From NCBI RefSeq assembly GCF_013343715.1, contig NZ_JABUNR010000007.1:156735-220734 (forward strand): a DNA stretch of 64,000 bases, read 5' to 3'. Of the stretch, positions 24,757 to 33,909 are shown in pieces. The notes beneath the pieces were generated by a model. It searched no databases. It was not told the origin of the DNA and was given only the letters and a program-made list of their open reading frames with translations. Position 1 is the first letter of the stretch; each line of letters begins with the position of its first letter. The stretch comes from Mesobacillus harenae. GTDB taxonomy: Bacteria; Bacillota; Bacilli; Bacillales; Cytobacillaceae. The translations under genes and the position numbers were made by a program.

Positions 24757-26289
24757 TTAGTTCCCCACTAATTTACCAACCTTAGCTGTGTTTGGTTTTT
24801 CTTCCTCTGTTTTTGTATCTTCAGCCTGTTTTGCCCGCTTTATAAAGAATGAAAGTATTAGTGCAATCATCACAATAAAAGTAGCAACTAAGAAAGCAAA
24901 GTTGATTCCTTCAAGCATTGCTTTTGCAGTTATTTGCTGCTGAATTTGAGCCAGAGCAGCTTCTGTCGGCTGTCCTGATATGGTTTTCGCTGCATCCTCT
25001 GTTAACTTAGTAGCGTGCGAGTCTGTACGATTGGACATCACTGTAACAAGCAGAGCTGTCCCTATAGCGCCAGCAACTTGGTTTAACGTATTGTTCATAG
25101 CCGTTCCATGTGGATAGAATCGTGCTGGCAATTGGTTTAGACCATTTGTCGAAACTGGCATCATGACCATCGACATTCCTAACATACGGATTGCATGTAA
25201 GATCATTAGGTAGTTATAGCTAGTGTTCAGAGATAGTTGGCTGAAGTAATAAGTCGTTATCGTTATGATGATAAATCCGATGATAGCTAAGGCACGGCCG
25301 CCAAATTTATCAAACAGCCTTCCGGTAACTGGTGACATAATCGCCATCACTAGAGCTCCAGGCAACATCATTAATCCGGCGTCCATCGGAGAAATGCCTC
25401 GCACCGTCTGAACATAAATTGGCAGCAGCAGCATGCCGGAAAACATCGCCATATTTAGGACCATGGTAATTGAAGATGACAATGCAAACATCGGGTACTT
25501 AAAGATAGCAAAGTTGAGCATCGGCCGATCAAGTTTTGATTGCCGTACTATGAATGTTACCAATGAAACAATCCCGATAATGATCGTTCCGTAGACTAGA
25601 GGGTTATCCCACCCCTTAGTACCGGCAGAACTAAATCCATATAGGATACCGCCGAACCCGGCACTTGATAACAGTAAAGAGCTGATATCAAGACGTAAAT
25701 CTACTTTCTCCTTTTTATCCTTCAATAAGAAAAAGCCAATCAATAAAACCGTAATCGCGATTGGCGTGACAAAATGGAAAAGCATTCTCCAGTCATAATG
25801 TTCAACGATCCAGCCCGATAAAGTAGGGCCAATTGCAGGCGCCGCCATTAATATTAGGCCAAAAACCCCCATCGCGGTTCCCCTTTTTTCTATAGGAAAG
25901 CTAACCAGCATGACGTTCATTAAAAGCGGCATCATAATCGCTGATCCAGAAGCTTGCAGCATCCTGCCTGTTAATAGAATAGGAAATATATGTGCAATGC
26001 CTGCAATAAGTGTTCCAATCGTAAACAAACACATTGCTGTTAAAAATAGACGGCGAACAGAATACTTCTGAATTAAAAATGCTGTTGTAGGAATCATTAT
26101 TCCGTTCACCAGCATAAATCCTGTCGTCAACCACTGGACTGTAGATGTTTCGATGTTTAAATCGATCATGATTGAAGGCAAAGCAATATTTAGTAATGTA
26201 TTGTTTAAAAATGAAATAAAAGCCCCAATCATCAAGACGGAAAGAATACCGTACGGTGGACGATTTGGCTGTTGTTTAGATTGTTCCAT
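24757..26289 (-). CDS. DHA2-family multidrug exporter (14 helices, EmrB/QacA type)
   Basis: 510 residues with 14 hydrophobic segments. Motif A region and the antiporter motif C (GVFGLILMAAPAIGPTLSGW in helix 5) are those of the DHA2 drug:proton antiporters. A C-terminal tail is rich in Lys and Glu. Ribosome site GGGGGA. No regulator is adjacent; a short palindrome GTTCATAATTTTGAAC lies about 30 bases upstream of the start and could be an operator. Substrate unknown. Confidence 0.88.
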   Translation of the reverse strand: MEQSKQQPNRPPYGILSVLMIGAFISFLNNTLLNIALPSIMIDLNIETSTVQWLTTGFMLVNGIMIPTTAFLIQKYSVRRLFLTAMCLFTIGTLIAGIAHIFPILLTGRMLQASGSAIMMPLLMNVMLVSFPIEKRGTAMGVFGLILMAAPAIGPTLSGWIVEHYDWRMLFHFVTPIAITVLLIGFFLLKDKKEKVDLRLDISSLLLSSAGFGGILYGFSSAGTKGWDNPLVYGTIIIGIVSLVTFIVRQSKLDRPMLNFAIFKYPMFALSSSITMVLNMAMFSGMLLLPIYVQTVRGISPMDAGLMMLPGALVMAIMSPVTGRLFDKFGGRALAIIGFIIITITTYYFSQLSLNTSYNYLMILHAIRMLGMSMVMMPVSTNGLNQLPARFYPHGTAMNNTLNQVAGAIGTALLVTVMSNRTDSHATKLTEDAAKTISGQPTEAALAQIQQQITAKAMLEGINFAFLVATFIVMIALILSFFIKRAKQAEDTKTEEEKPNTAKVGKLVGN

Positions 26290-26317
26290 TGTTCTTCCCC
26301 CTATATATATACATCGA

Positions 26318-26333
26318 GTTCATAATTTTGAAC
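26318..26333 (-). promoter_or_regulatory. Possible operator upstream of the DHA2 exporter
   Basis: GTTCATAATTTTGAAC has five-base inverted arms around six bases and lies in the 5' region of the exporter gene. MarR- or TetR-type control is plausible, but the match is short. Confidence 0.3.
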
Positions 26334-26523
26334 CACCGTTACATTCATTCCATATAATATACCACTAGTTCAAATAAAGCAATTCCAATTTCTTTTGAAA
26401 AACTGCCGATAAAGTGCACACTTCTCAGTCATTCTATTTATATCTCCTTTTCAGTTACAGCAGAAAAAACTTTTTCCATTAATTGTATGGTGGTAATATC
26501 AATTAGTATTTCGCTTGGTTATA

Positions 26524-26560
26524 TAAAAAAAAGGCCTTTTCCTGTTGGAATAAGGCCTCT
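26524..26560 (-). terminator. Terminator of the rRNA methyltransferase gene
   Basis: On the minus strand GAGGCCTTATTCC, loop, GGAAAAGGCCTTTTTTT. Seven bases past the stop. Confidence 0.8.
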
Positions 26561-26566
26561 TGGCAT

Positions 26567-28135
26567 TTATTTCAAAATTAATCTTACAACTGACTCGATC
26601 TGCGCAGTATGAGGAAACATATCAACTGGCTGAATATATTGAACCTTGTATAGCTTACTCAGGGTCTGGATATCCTTTGCCAATGTTGACGGATTACATG
26701 ACACATAAACAAACGTCTTTGGTTTTACTTTTAATATGGTTTTTAAAAATTCGTCATCGCAACCTGTACGTGGCGGGTCGACCACGACCACATCAGGCCT
26801 CCAGCCTTCTTTTGCCCATTTCGGCATCCAGTCCTCTGCTTTACCCACAACATAGGTGGCATGCTTAACATTATGGCGCTCAGCATTTTTTTTCGCGTCA
26901 GCAATTGATTCTGGGATAATATCCATCCCTCTGACTTCACCAGCTTTGCCTGCAAGCCATAGACCAATTGTTCCGACACCACAATAGGCGTCGACAATTT
27001 TTTCTGTGCCCGTTAACCCTGCAGCTGCTTTTACTTCATTATACAATTTAACAGTCTGCTCGGGATTCAGCTGAAAAAATGTCCTAGCAGAAAGCTCGAA
27101 TTGAAGATCTCCTAAGGTTTCCTGAATAAAGTCATTCCCCGCTAACGTTTCTGTTTCCTCCCCAAAGATAACCGAGGTTTTTTGCCCATTTATGTTTTGA
27201 ACAATGGAATTCAGTTGAGGAATTTGCCTTGTCATTTGCTTAATCAACAAATCCTTTTTAGGGATTTCCTTTTTTGTAGTAATTAGCACGATTTGCAGCT
27301 CACCGGTCTGGACGCCAGTCCGGGCTACGATTGTTCTAATAAGACCTTTTCTAGACTTTTCATTATAAATCGGGATCTTAAGATCCTGAAGAATCGCTTT
27401 TACCGTTTCAGTCGCCTTAGTTGTTGCCGGATGCTGAACGGCACATTGCTCAATATTAATCAGCTTGTGCGAATTCATACCATATAAACCCGCCAAGATC
27501 TTGCCATCCTGTTCACCAACCTGAAACTGGCTTTTATTACGGTAGCCCCATGGGTTTTCCATCCCTATGGTCGGGCGGATATCCAGCTGAGTCAAATCGG
27601 TTTTAGCATGACGCTCAAGGGATTGAATCACAATATCTCGTTTTTCTCGCAGCTGCTGCTCATAATGTAAATGCTGAAGCTGGCAGCCTCCACATTCCTC
27701 ATATACTGGACAAAGCGGTTTAATTCGATGTTCAGATTGTTTGCGGATTTTTTTTATTTTCGCTTCAGCAAACTTTGGGTGCACCTTTGTAGCTTCAACA
27801 ACCACTTCCTCACCCGGCAGAGCACCGGGAACAAACACAACCTGGCGTTTAAAATACCCTACACCTTCACCATTAATGCCAAGTCGTTTAATTGTAAGGG
27901 GAAATGTTTGCTTCAAATCAATCTTTACTTTTTGGTCAGTTTTGGCTGACTGGTCTTTTTTAGCAAACTTTTCCTTATTATAAGGTTCTCTTTCTTCAGA
28001 TCCCTTTTTTCCAGTGGTTTTCCCTGGATTTTTAAATCCGGCTTTAACCTTATCCCCCATCTGAGGATCACGCTTACCAGATTTCTGTCCATTTTCGAAA
28101 GCTTTCCTTTGTTTTGTAGATTGTTCTTTATTCAT
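26567..28135 (-). CDS. rlmD: 23S rRNA (uracil-C5)-methyltransferase, RlmD/RlmCD type
   Basis: 522 residues. A TRAM domain (about 75-130) is followed by the Fe-S cysteines [10 protein letters not shown], the SAM-binding motif [21 protein letters not shown] and the catalytic cysteine in [12 protein letters not shown]. Bacillus enzymes of this group (YefA) modify U747 and U1939. The first 70 residues are an unusual Lys/Gly-rich, repeat-like extension that is absent from shorter relatives and may bind RNA. The ATG at 28135 has GGAGTG eight bases upstream, so the extension appears real. Confidence 0.88.
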   Translation of the reverse strand: MNKEQSTKQRKAFENGQKSGKRDPQMGDKVKAGFKNPGKTTGKKGSEEREPYNKEKFAKKDQSAKTDQKVKIDLKQTFPLTIKRLGINGEGVGYFKRQVVFVPGALPGEEVVVEATKVHPKFAEAKIKKIRKQSEHRIKPLCPVYEECGGCQLQHLHYEQQLREKRDIVIQSLERHAKTDLTQLDIRPTIGMENPWGYRNKSQFQVGEQDGKILAGLYGMNSHKLINIEQCAVQHPATTKATETVKAILQDLKIPIYNEKSRKGLIRTIVARTGVQTGELQIVLITTKKEIPKKDLLIKQMTRQIPQLNSIVQNINGQKTSVIFGEETETLAGNDFIQETLGDLQFELSARTFFQLNPEQTVKLYNEVKAAAGLTGTEKIVDAYCGVGTIGLWLAGKAGEVRGMDIIPESIADAKKNAERHNVKHATYVVGKAEDWMPKWAKEGWRPDVVVVDPPRTGCDDEFLKTILKVKPKTFVYVSCNPSTLAKDIQTLSKLYKVQYIQPVDMFPHTAQIESVVRLILK

Positions 28136-28259
28136 TTATACTTCACTCCAGTTATCTATTCAAAGACCGAGCACTTAGGGAGCAGCCTAAAGACCCATAT
28201 CAATTTTAAAGACTACTAAGAAAACAAGCCCGAACCCATAGATCCGGACCTGCTCCTTG

Positions 28260-29069
28260 TCAGTATAGCATAGGTTCCTTAATTCTTCTGCTCCACATTA
28301 AATCATCCAGTGTCTTAAATTGGTATCCCTGCTTCTTCAGATCTTTGATGACTTTTTCCAATGCATCTGCATTATCTTTTGAAACCGTGTGTAAAAGCAG
28401 AATTGCACCAGGATGTATTTGGTTCATTATTTTATCATAGGAGTATTTCCAGCCTTTTTGCTGATCTGTATTCCAGTCTACAAACGCAAGTGACCAAAAG
28501 ATATGAGTATACCCTGCATCTTTAGCCACTTCCATCGTTCTTTCACTGAAAATCCCGCGGGGAGGGCGTAAATAACCGGCTTGTTTTTTGCCGGTAATCT
28601 CCTCGGTTGCCGCCCGCACCTTTTCTAATTCTTGTTTGATTCTGTCATCGCTTATTTTAGTCATGTCTGGATGATGCCAGGAATGGTTTCCAATCGTGTG
28701 GCCTTCCTGGGACATTCTGTAGACAATGTCCTCAGCACTTTCAAGATAGTGACCGGTTACAAAAAATGTTGCGGGGACTTTTTCCTTTACTAATACATCA
28801 AGAATTTTCTCCGTGTAGCCATTTTCGTATCCATTATCGAAGGTGAGATAGATGTTCTTTTTTGTTGGATCACCTTTATAAACAGCATCGTACTGCTCCA
28901 GCAGATTATTAAGCTTTTTGCCAGCATCAGCCTGTTTTTCATCCTGTCCCTTCTTGAAGCCCCAGTGGATCGGAGTATTGGAAACATCAGCCTGAGCATA
29001 TGTACTGCCCGCTAAAACAGCGACTATCATTGCAGTAAGCATTATCATTACTTTTAATAATCTTTTCAT
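28260..29069 (-). CDS. pdaA: Delta-lactam-biosynthetic de-N-acetylase PdaA
   Basis: 269 residues with a signal peptide (MKRLLKVMIMLTAMIVAVLA) and a polysaccharide deacetylase domain. Motif 1 is LTFDNGYENGYT, with the Asn variant typical of PdaA, motif 2 is GNHSWHHPDM and motif 3 is LRPPRGIFS. PdaA deacetylates muramic acid in spore cortex peptidoglycan so that muramic delta-lactam can form, which is needed for germination. Length matches B. subtilis PdaA (263). It supports a spore-forming host. Confidence 0.92.
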   Translation of the reverse strand: MKRLLKVMIMLTAMIVAVLAGSTYAQADVSNTPIHWGFKKGQDEKQADAGKKLNNLLEQYDAVYKGDPTKKNIYLTFDNGYENGYTEKILDVLVKEKVPATFFVTGHYLESAEDIVYRMSQEGHTIGNHSWHHPDMTKISDDRIKQELEKVRAATEEITGKKQAGYLRPPRGIFSERTMEVAKDAGYTHIFWSLAFVDWNTDQQKGWKYSYDKIMNQIHPGAILLLHTVSKDNADALEKVIKDLKKQGYQFKTLDDLMWSRRIKEPMLY

Positions 29070-29117
29070 GTTGTTCCTCCAGATTTTTTCTTAGTGTTTG
29101 CTGGAGGAAGAAATTCA

Positions 29118-29148
29118 TAATAGGTAAAGCATGGGAGAAAATTTTTCA
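29118..29148 (-). promoter_or_regulatory. Possible SigG promoter of pdaA
   Basis: TGAAAA (29143-29148), 18-base spacer, CCTATTA (29118-29124) on the minus strand approximates the forespore SigG consensus (TGAATA / CATACTA). Expected because pdaA is SigG-dependent in B. subtilis, but the -10 fit is imperfect. Confidence 0.35.
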
Positions 29149-29160
29149 GCTTCATTTTAA

Positions 29161-29189
29161 ATAAAAAAGAACGGCTCACCGCCGTTCCC
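29161..29189 (-). terminator. Terminator of the fumarase gene
   Basis: GAACGGC and GCCGTTC arms with a five-base loop, followed by TTTTTTAT on the minus strand. Confidence 0.8.
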
Positions 29190-29198
29190 TTGAAGTTC

Positions 29199-30755
29199 TT
29201 ATTTAAAGACTGGTTCTTTAAATTGGGCTAACTTTTCCAAAGATGATTTGTCGACATCAGCATGAAGACTGTTGCCATGAGAGTCCATAGTGACAACTGC
29301 TGTAAAACCTTCAACGCGTAAATGCCACATTGCTTCCGGAATACCAAATTGCATCAAATCAACACCTTCAACGCCTTTTATGCAGTCAGCGTAATATTGC
29401 GCAGCTCCGCCAATCGCATTCAGGTAAACACCGCCGTGCTCTTTTAGGGCAGATAGTGTTTTAGGGCCCATGCCACCCTTGCCGATAACAGCGCGTATTC
29501 CGAACCTTTTCATGATATCGCCCTGATAAGGTTCTTCGCGAATACTTGTAGTTGGCCCGGCAGCTTTTACATGCCAATTGCCTTCATCATCTTTTAACAT
29601 AACAGGACCGCAGTGATAAATAACCTGTCCATCTAAGTCAACAGGAGAATCATTATCAGAGAGGTACTTATGAATTGCGTCACGGCCTGTATACATTCTG
29701 CCAGTGATTTTGACAACATCACCCACTTTAAGCTGTCGGATTTGCTCTTCCGAAATTGGAGCTGTTAATGTTACAACCTGCTCAGCTGTTTCAGACGCTG
29801 CTGCCACTTCGCTTTCAGCCGCTGTTTCCTTCGCAAAGTCAACATTTTCACCTTCCTGGTACATCCAGTCTTGAATTTCGCCTGTTTCAGGATTTACCGA
29901 TACGCCAAGACGGCGGAATGCCCAGCAATTATACGCAACTGAAACAAAGAAGCTCGCAGGAATCCGATTCATCACTCCAACCTTACAGCCTAACAGCGTT
30001 GTTTCACCGCCAAATCCCATTGTACCAATACCTAACTCATTAGCATGTTCCAGCACGTATTCTTCAAGCTTGCGTAAATCTTCATTTGGATTGACATCAT
30101 CCACCGAACGGAATAACTGTGCTTTAGCAAGGTCGTAACCTGAGGAACGGTCGCCGCCAATTCCAACCCCAATAAATCCTGCGCTGCAGCCTTGGCCTTG
30201 CGCCTGGTAGACTGAATGCATAACGCACTTTCGGATTCCATCCAGGTCACGCCCTGCCCGTCCAAGCCCGTCTAGTTCGCATGGCAGACTATATTGAATG
30301 TTTTTATTCTCACAGCCTCCACCTTTTAAAATCAGGCGGGCATCAATGTAATCCTTTTCCCATTGCTCAAATTTGACGACTGGCAGTCCCTCCCCAAGGT
30401 TGTCCCCACTATTGTCGCCAGTGAGAGAATCAACGGAGTTTGGCCGCAATTTCCCGTCTTTTGTCGCCTGAACCATCGCCTTTTCGATTGCCTTTTTCAT
30501 TTCAATTTGGTTTGCACCGACTGGAGTCTTAATTTTAAAAGTAGGAAGTCCTGTATCCTGGCAAATTGGAGATACATTTTCATCTGCCATATTAATGTTA
30601 TTGGTGATGGTTGCCAGACTCATTGCTGAACGCGTCCCGGCACTTTCACGAGCCTTAGCCGCTCGAATTGCACGCCGTACATCTTTTGGAAGCTTTGTAG
30701 ATGTTTCGACAATTAACTGATACATGCTCTGTTCAAACTTTTCGATATTCATCAT
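29199..30755 (-). CDS. fumA: Fumarate hydratase class I (fused alpha and beta domains)
   Basis: 518 residues. The alpha part carries the 4Fe-4S cysteines (SPICQDTGLP, QGCSAGFIG and LLGCKVGV) and the beta part has KITGRMYTGRDAIHKY and GGMGPKTLSALKEHGG. Two-domain class I hydratases interconvert fumarate and malate and are oxygen sensitive. An Ala/Glu-rich linker of about 25 residues joins the domains. An ATG at 30776 gives seven extra residues but its ribosome site lies downstream of it; the ATG at 30755 follows AGGGGGAG. A related tartrate dehydratase cannot be fully excluded. Confidence 0.88.
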   Translation of the reverse strand: MMNIEKFEQSMYQLIVETSTKLPKDVRRAIRAAKARESAGTRSAMSLATITNNINMADENVSPICQDTGLPTFKIKTPVGANQIEMKKAIEKAMVQATKDGKLRPNSVDSLTGDNSGDNLGEGLPVVKFEQWEKDYIDARLILKGGGCENKNIQYSLPCELDGLGRAGRDLDGIRKCVMHSVYQAQGQGCSAGFIGVGIGGDRSSGYDLAKAQLFRSVDDVNPNEDLRKLEEYVLEHANELGIGTMGFGGETTLLGCKVGVMNRIPASFFVSVAYNCWAFRRLGVSVNPETGEIQDWMYQEGENVDFAKETAAESEVAAASETAEQVVTLTAPISEEQIRQLKVGDVVKITGRMYTGRDAIHKYLSDNDSPVDLDGQVIYHCGPVMLKDDEGNWHVKAAGPTTSIREEPYQGDIMKRFGIRAVIGKGGMGPKTLSALKEHGGVYLNAIGGAAQYYADCIKGVEGVDLMQFGIPEAMWHLRVEGFTAVVTMDSHGNSLHADVDKSSLEKLAQFKEPVFK

Positions 30756-30898
30756 CGTTTCTCCCCCTGCCGTCAATCTATATATGTGAATATTTAATAA
30801 CTATTTTACAGTTTTTAATTATACTCCTGTAAGACGATGTTTTAAAGGAGAAGTTGCAATCGTTTTCAGAACAACAATGATCTATTACATATTTAAAA

Positions 30899-31087
30899 AG
30901 AAGGCTCTGTTAAACTTGGCTGTTGATTTTCGTTCCAGGCGCTCGCTTTCCGCGGGGCGGTCGGGAAGCCTCCTCGGCGCTGAAGCACCTGTTTGGGTCT
31001 CCCCTGTACCGCTGCTCCCGCAGGAGTCGATCGCCTTCACTCCAATCACCACTGCTTAAAATCAACCATGTTCTTTAACAGAGCCAA
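30899..31087. repeat. Bacillus intergenic repeat (GGCTCTGTTAAAC ... CGCGGGG family)
   Basis: The element starts AAGGCTCTGTTAAACTTGGC, contains GCGCTCGCTTTCCGCGGGGC and GCTGCTCCCGCAGGAGTCG, and ends with TGTTCTTTAACAGAGCC, which is the inverted complement of its start. The sub-terminal GTTGATTTTCGTTCCAG and TCCAATCACC...AAAATCAAC are also inverted. Terminal inverted repeats without coding capacity suggest a MITE-like element of a type familiar from many Bacillaceae genomes. Its GC content is well above that of the flanks. Confidence 0.8.
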
Positions 31088-31091
31088 AAAG

Positions 31092-31122
31092 AAAAAAAAG
31101 GCCCTTTTTTAAAGGCCTTTTT
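31092..31122 (-). terminator. Terminator of the SE1561 gene
   Basis: AAAAAGGCC and GGCCTTTTTTTT on the minus strand, overlapping the stop codon. Confidence 0.75.
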
Positions 31123-31306
31123 ACAGTTCGCGGTTTTTAAACTCGCGGCATTTTGATTCCATTTCATCGACAATGGCGATCATCCGGTCAATATCTTCTA
31201 AATCGGCCTCTTCAGGGTCGATTGCGTCAAGCAAATCCATAAACAGATTTAACCGCTGTTTTAAAAAGATCACTTGTCCATTCTTATCATGTAAAGGACT
31301 GCCCAA
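31121..31306 (-). CDS. SE1561-family small protein
   Basis: 61 residues: FLKQRLNLFMDLLDAIDPEE then LEDIDRMIAIVDEMESKC, the pattern of the SE1561 family of short acidic helical proteins in Bacillus and Staphylococcus, function unknown. An upstream ATG (31324) is in frame, but the ribosome site AGGAGAG lies after it and seven bases before TTG at 31306. The TTG start also gives the family's usual MGSP-like beginning. Confidence 0.82.
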   Translation of the reverse strand: MGSPLHDKNGQVIFLKQRLNLFMDLLDAIDPEEADLEDIDRMIAIVDEMESKCREFKNREL

Positions 31307-31489
31307 ATCATTCTCTCCTTTCATTACGTAATTATCCTAGCGAAAATTTGGCTGCAGCGCAACTTAAAGACATATTCCCACGTATGTAGTATTCCCGTTT
31401 CCTCTTTTCTAAAGCAATTTTTTAGGTTTGTCTAGTGCCCTAAACAGGTAAAGCAGTGTATAGAGTGGTATAGACTAGGAGTTGATTTG

Positions 31490-32017
31490 ATGTTTTTTGA
31501 CAGTTGGGACACTATAGGGCGAACTCTTGTCGTGGGCTTTCTAGCCTACATTGCACTGGTTCTCCTATTGAGAGTTTCGGGCAAGAGAACACTTACTAAG
31601 CTAAATGCTTTTGATTTAGTCGTAACAGTAGCACTAGGTTCAACACTCGCTACGATTCTGTTAAACAGGAATGTTCGGCTGGCAGAAGGGATTATGGCGT
31701 TTGCCCTGCTGATCGGTTTACAATACATAATGACTTGGCTGTCAGTAAGGTCGGAAACCTTTAGTAAATTAATTAAATCGGAGCCAGAGCTTTTATATTA
31801 TAAAGGACAGTATTTTAAGTCGGTTATGAAAAAAGAACGTATTCTAAAAACAGAGATTCTTCAGGCGGCCCGCTCTAACGGTGCAGGTTCAATGGATAAT
31901 GTTGAAGCCGTAGTACTTGAGACGGACGGAAGCATCGGTATCTTAAAAACGACAGCTAAAAGTGAAAAGAGCACATTACTAAACGTTAACAATAACAGCC
32001 AGCACTCTATCGAATAA
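31490..32017 (+). CDS. DUF421 (YetF/YcaP-type) membrane protein
   Basis: 175 residues: three N-terminal helices with the conserved RVSGKRTLTKLNAFDLVVTV segment, followed by a small cytoplasmic alpha/beta domain (PELLYYKGQYF, VEAVVLETDGSIGIL). The family is common in spore formers, where some members are spore or germination linked; biochemical role unknown. AGGAG lies eight bases before the ATG. Confidence 0.88.
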   Translation: MFFDSWDTIGRTLVVGFLAYIALVLLLRVSGKRTLTKLNAFDLVVTVALGSTLATILLNRNVRLAEGIMAFALLIGLQYIMTWLSVRSETFSKLIKSEPELLYYKGQYFKSVMKKERILKTEILQAARSNGAGSMDNVEAVVLETDGSIGILKTTAKSEKSTLLNVNNNSQHSIE

Positions 32018-32018
32018 T

Positions 32019-32049
32019 AAAAAAGCAGACCAATTAGGTCTGCTTTTTT
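32019..32049. terminator. Bidirectional terminator
   Basis: AAAAAAGCAGACC pairs with GGTCTGCTTTTTT around a five-base loop, between two convergent genes. Confidence 0.88.
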
Positions 32050-32057
32050 ATTATTTA

Positions 32058-33743
32058 TTATCCCTCAAGGCCAATGGCGCCGCCTTCGCGGCTAGAATCG
32101 GCAGCACCGTATATCCGATTGTTTTCCCTGTCAAATTGGATAGCCTGAACATTTCCTATAACCAGCGCGTCATCGGCGAACTCATAACCCATAGCCTCCA
32201 GGTTTCCTTTCGCTTCCATATCAATACCGCCTTCCCACCAAATAAGCGGGCCGTTAGCATTGAAGATTCTTGGCTCCTCGATGGCATCCTTTAATTCCAT
32301 TTTAAAATCAATAACATTAACTATTGTTTCAAAAACTGAACCAATGATTGTTGGCCCTCCGGGAGATCCAAGTGTTAACACAGGATCATCATCCTTGAAA
32401 ACGATCGTTGGGGACTTGCAGCTCACAGGCCTTTTCCCTGGCTCTGCCTGGTTTAATCCACCCGGCATCGCATCGAAATCGGTTAACTCATTGTTCAGCA
32501 TAAATCCATACCCTTTGACCATGATCCCCGAACCAAATGGGTGCTCGACGGTTGAAGTACAAGATACAATATTGCCCCATTGATCTGTTACAGTAAAATG
32601 GGTCGTCTCGCTCCTTTCACGTTCTTTCTCAAATGGCTGGCGCACCACGGTCTGTTCTTTAACAGAATCATATTTCCATGGGTTCCCAAAATCAACTGCA
32701 TCATTTCTGCGTTCAAAGTTTAATAATTTTCTTCGTTCTTCAATATATTCCTCAGAGGTAAGACCCTTAAGGGGCATGTCCACAAAATCAGGGTCTCCAA
32801 AGTAGGAAACTTTGTCCGCGAAGGCGATTCTCATCGCTTCAGTAAACAGGTAATATTTTTCCCAAGACTTAGGGCTGTATTGCTCGATATTAAAGGTCTC
32901 GAGTAACTTCAAAATATTAAGCAATGTGGTCCCTCCTGCACTTGGAACATTACAGGAAGCAATCTTGTGCCCTTTATAATCTCCCCAAGCTGGTTCATCA
33001 ATGGATATTCGATAGCTCTTCAAGTCAGAGTGAGTCATAAAACCGCCTTGCTCTTTTACCGTAGAGATAATTGCATCGGCTATGTCTCCTTCATAAAAAC
33101 ACCCGATTCCTTCTTTCTGGAGGATTCTAAAGGTTTTTGCAAGATGTTCCTTTTTGACAATATCTCCTTCTCTTAAAGGCTCGCCTCCAGGCATATAAAG
33201 CTTACGAGCTTCATCACCCAGCCTGTAATGAAAATTATCAAGCGTTTTTTTCATTACCCAGTTCACTGACATGCCTTCTTCAGCTAGCTTGGCAGAAGGA
33301 TCAATCAAGTCAGCCATCGTCTTACTTCCATACTCTTCCAGGGCAGCGTCCATCGCCTTTAGAATACCAGGAACAGCAACAGCTGTTCCACGGGTAGAAC
33401 GATCTCTAAACGGGATTATTTCTCCCTGTTCATCTACGAACATCTCTGGATAAGCTGCTTGTGGCGCCCGAGAGTGACCGTTAAAAATCTTTGTTGTTTT
33501 GCTGTCACGATTGTAAACCATCATAAAGCCGCTCCCGCCAACTCCCGTCATCATTGGCTCTGTGACATTTAGAGCAAATTGAATAGCGACTGCAGCATCT
33601 ACAGCATTACCGCCATCTATTAAAACCTTTTTACCTATCTCAGTCGCAACCGGATGAGGAGACACGACCATTCCTGTTGTTCCAACGGCTGTCTGTTTAT
33701 CATATGAACTCTTTTCTGAGCGCTTATATTGTTTTTGAACCAT
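32058..33743 (-). CDS. ggt: Gamma-glutamyltransferase
   Basis: 561 residues. The conserved start GMVVSPHPVATEIG, the substrate region GGSGFMMVYN and the autocleavage threonine in SETTHFTVTDQWGN identify a gamma-glutamyltranspeptidase. GSPGGPTIIGSVFETIVNV and the final GGAIGLEG fit as well. There is no signal peptide, so it resembles the cytoplasmic-looking YwrD branch and not secreted Ggt. It would cleave glutathione-type gamma-glutamyl bonds. The ATG at 33743 has TTGGAGG; the upstream in-frame ATG at 33842 does not. Confidence 0.88.
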   Translation of the reverse strand: MVQKQYKRSEKSSYDKQTAVGTTGMVVSPHPVATEIGKKVLIDGGNAVDAAVAIQFALNVTEPMMTGVGGSGFMMVYNRDSKTTKIFNGHSRAPQAAYPEMFVDEQGEIIPFRDRSTRGTAVAVPGILKAMDAALEEYGSKTMADLIDPSAKLAEEGMSVNWVMKKTLDNFHYRLGDEARKLYMPGGEPLREGDIVKKEHLAKTFRILQKEGIGCFYEGDIADAIISTVKEQGGFMTHSDLKSYRISIDEPAWGDYKGHKIASCNVPSAGGTTLLNILKLLETFNIEQYSPKSWEKYYLFTEAMRIAFADKVSYFGDPDFVDMPLKGLTSEEYIEERRKLLNFERRNDAVDFGNPWKYDSVKEQTVVRQPFEKERERSETTHFTVTDQWGNIVSCTSTVEHPFGSGIMVKGYGFMLNNELTDFDAMPGGLNQAEPGKRPVSCKSPTIVFKDDDPVLTLGSPGGPTIIGSVFETIVNVIDFKMELKDAIEEPRIFNANGPLIWWEGGIDMEAKGNLEAMGYEFADDALVIGNVQAIQFDRENNRIYGAADSSREGGAIGLEG

Positions 33744-33866
33744 ATGGTTTTCCTCCAATAATAGATTAAAACGTATTTCTAAATAGTACCCCTTCTTTTT
33801 GTTCCTAAAACTAGTTACAACATTTGGCAGATTTGAATCCATATGGTTTATTTTTCGTGTCCATTT

Positions 33867-33899
33867 AAAAAAACGGAGTCCAGTACGGACCCCGTTTTT
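33867..33899 (-). terminator. Terminator of the YtxH-type stress gene
   Basis: AAAAACGGGGTCC pairs with GGACTCCGTTTTT with one mismatch, ten bases after the stop on the minus strand. Confidence 0.8.
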
Positions 33900-33909
33900 C
33901 TATAGTGAT

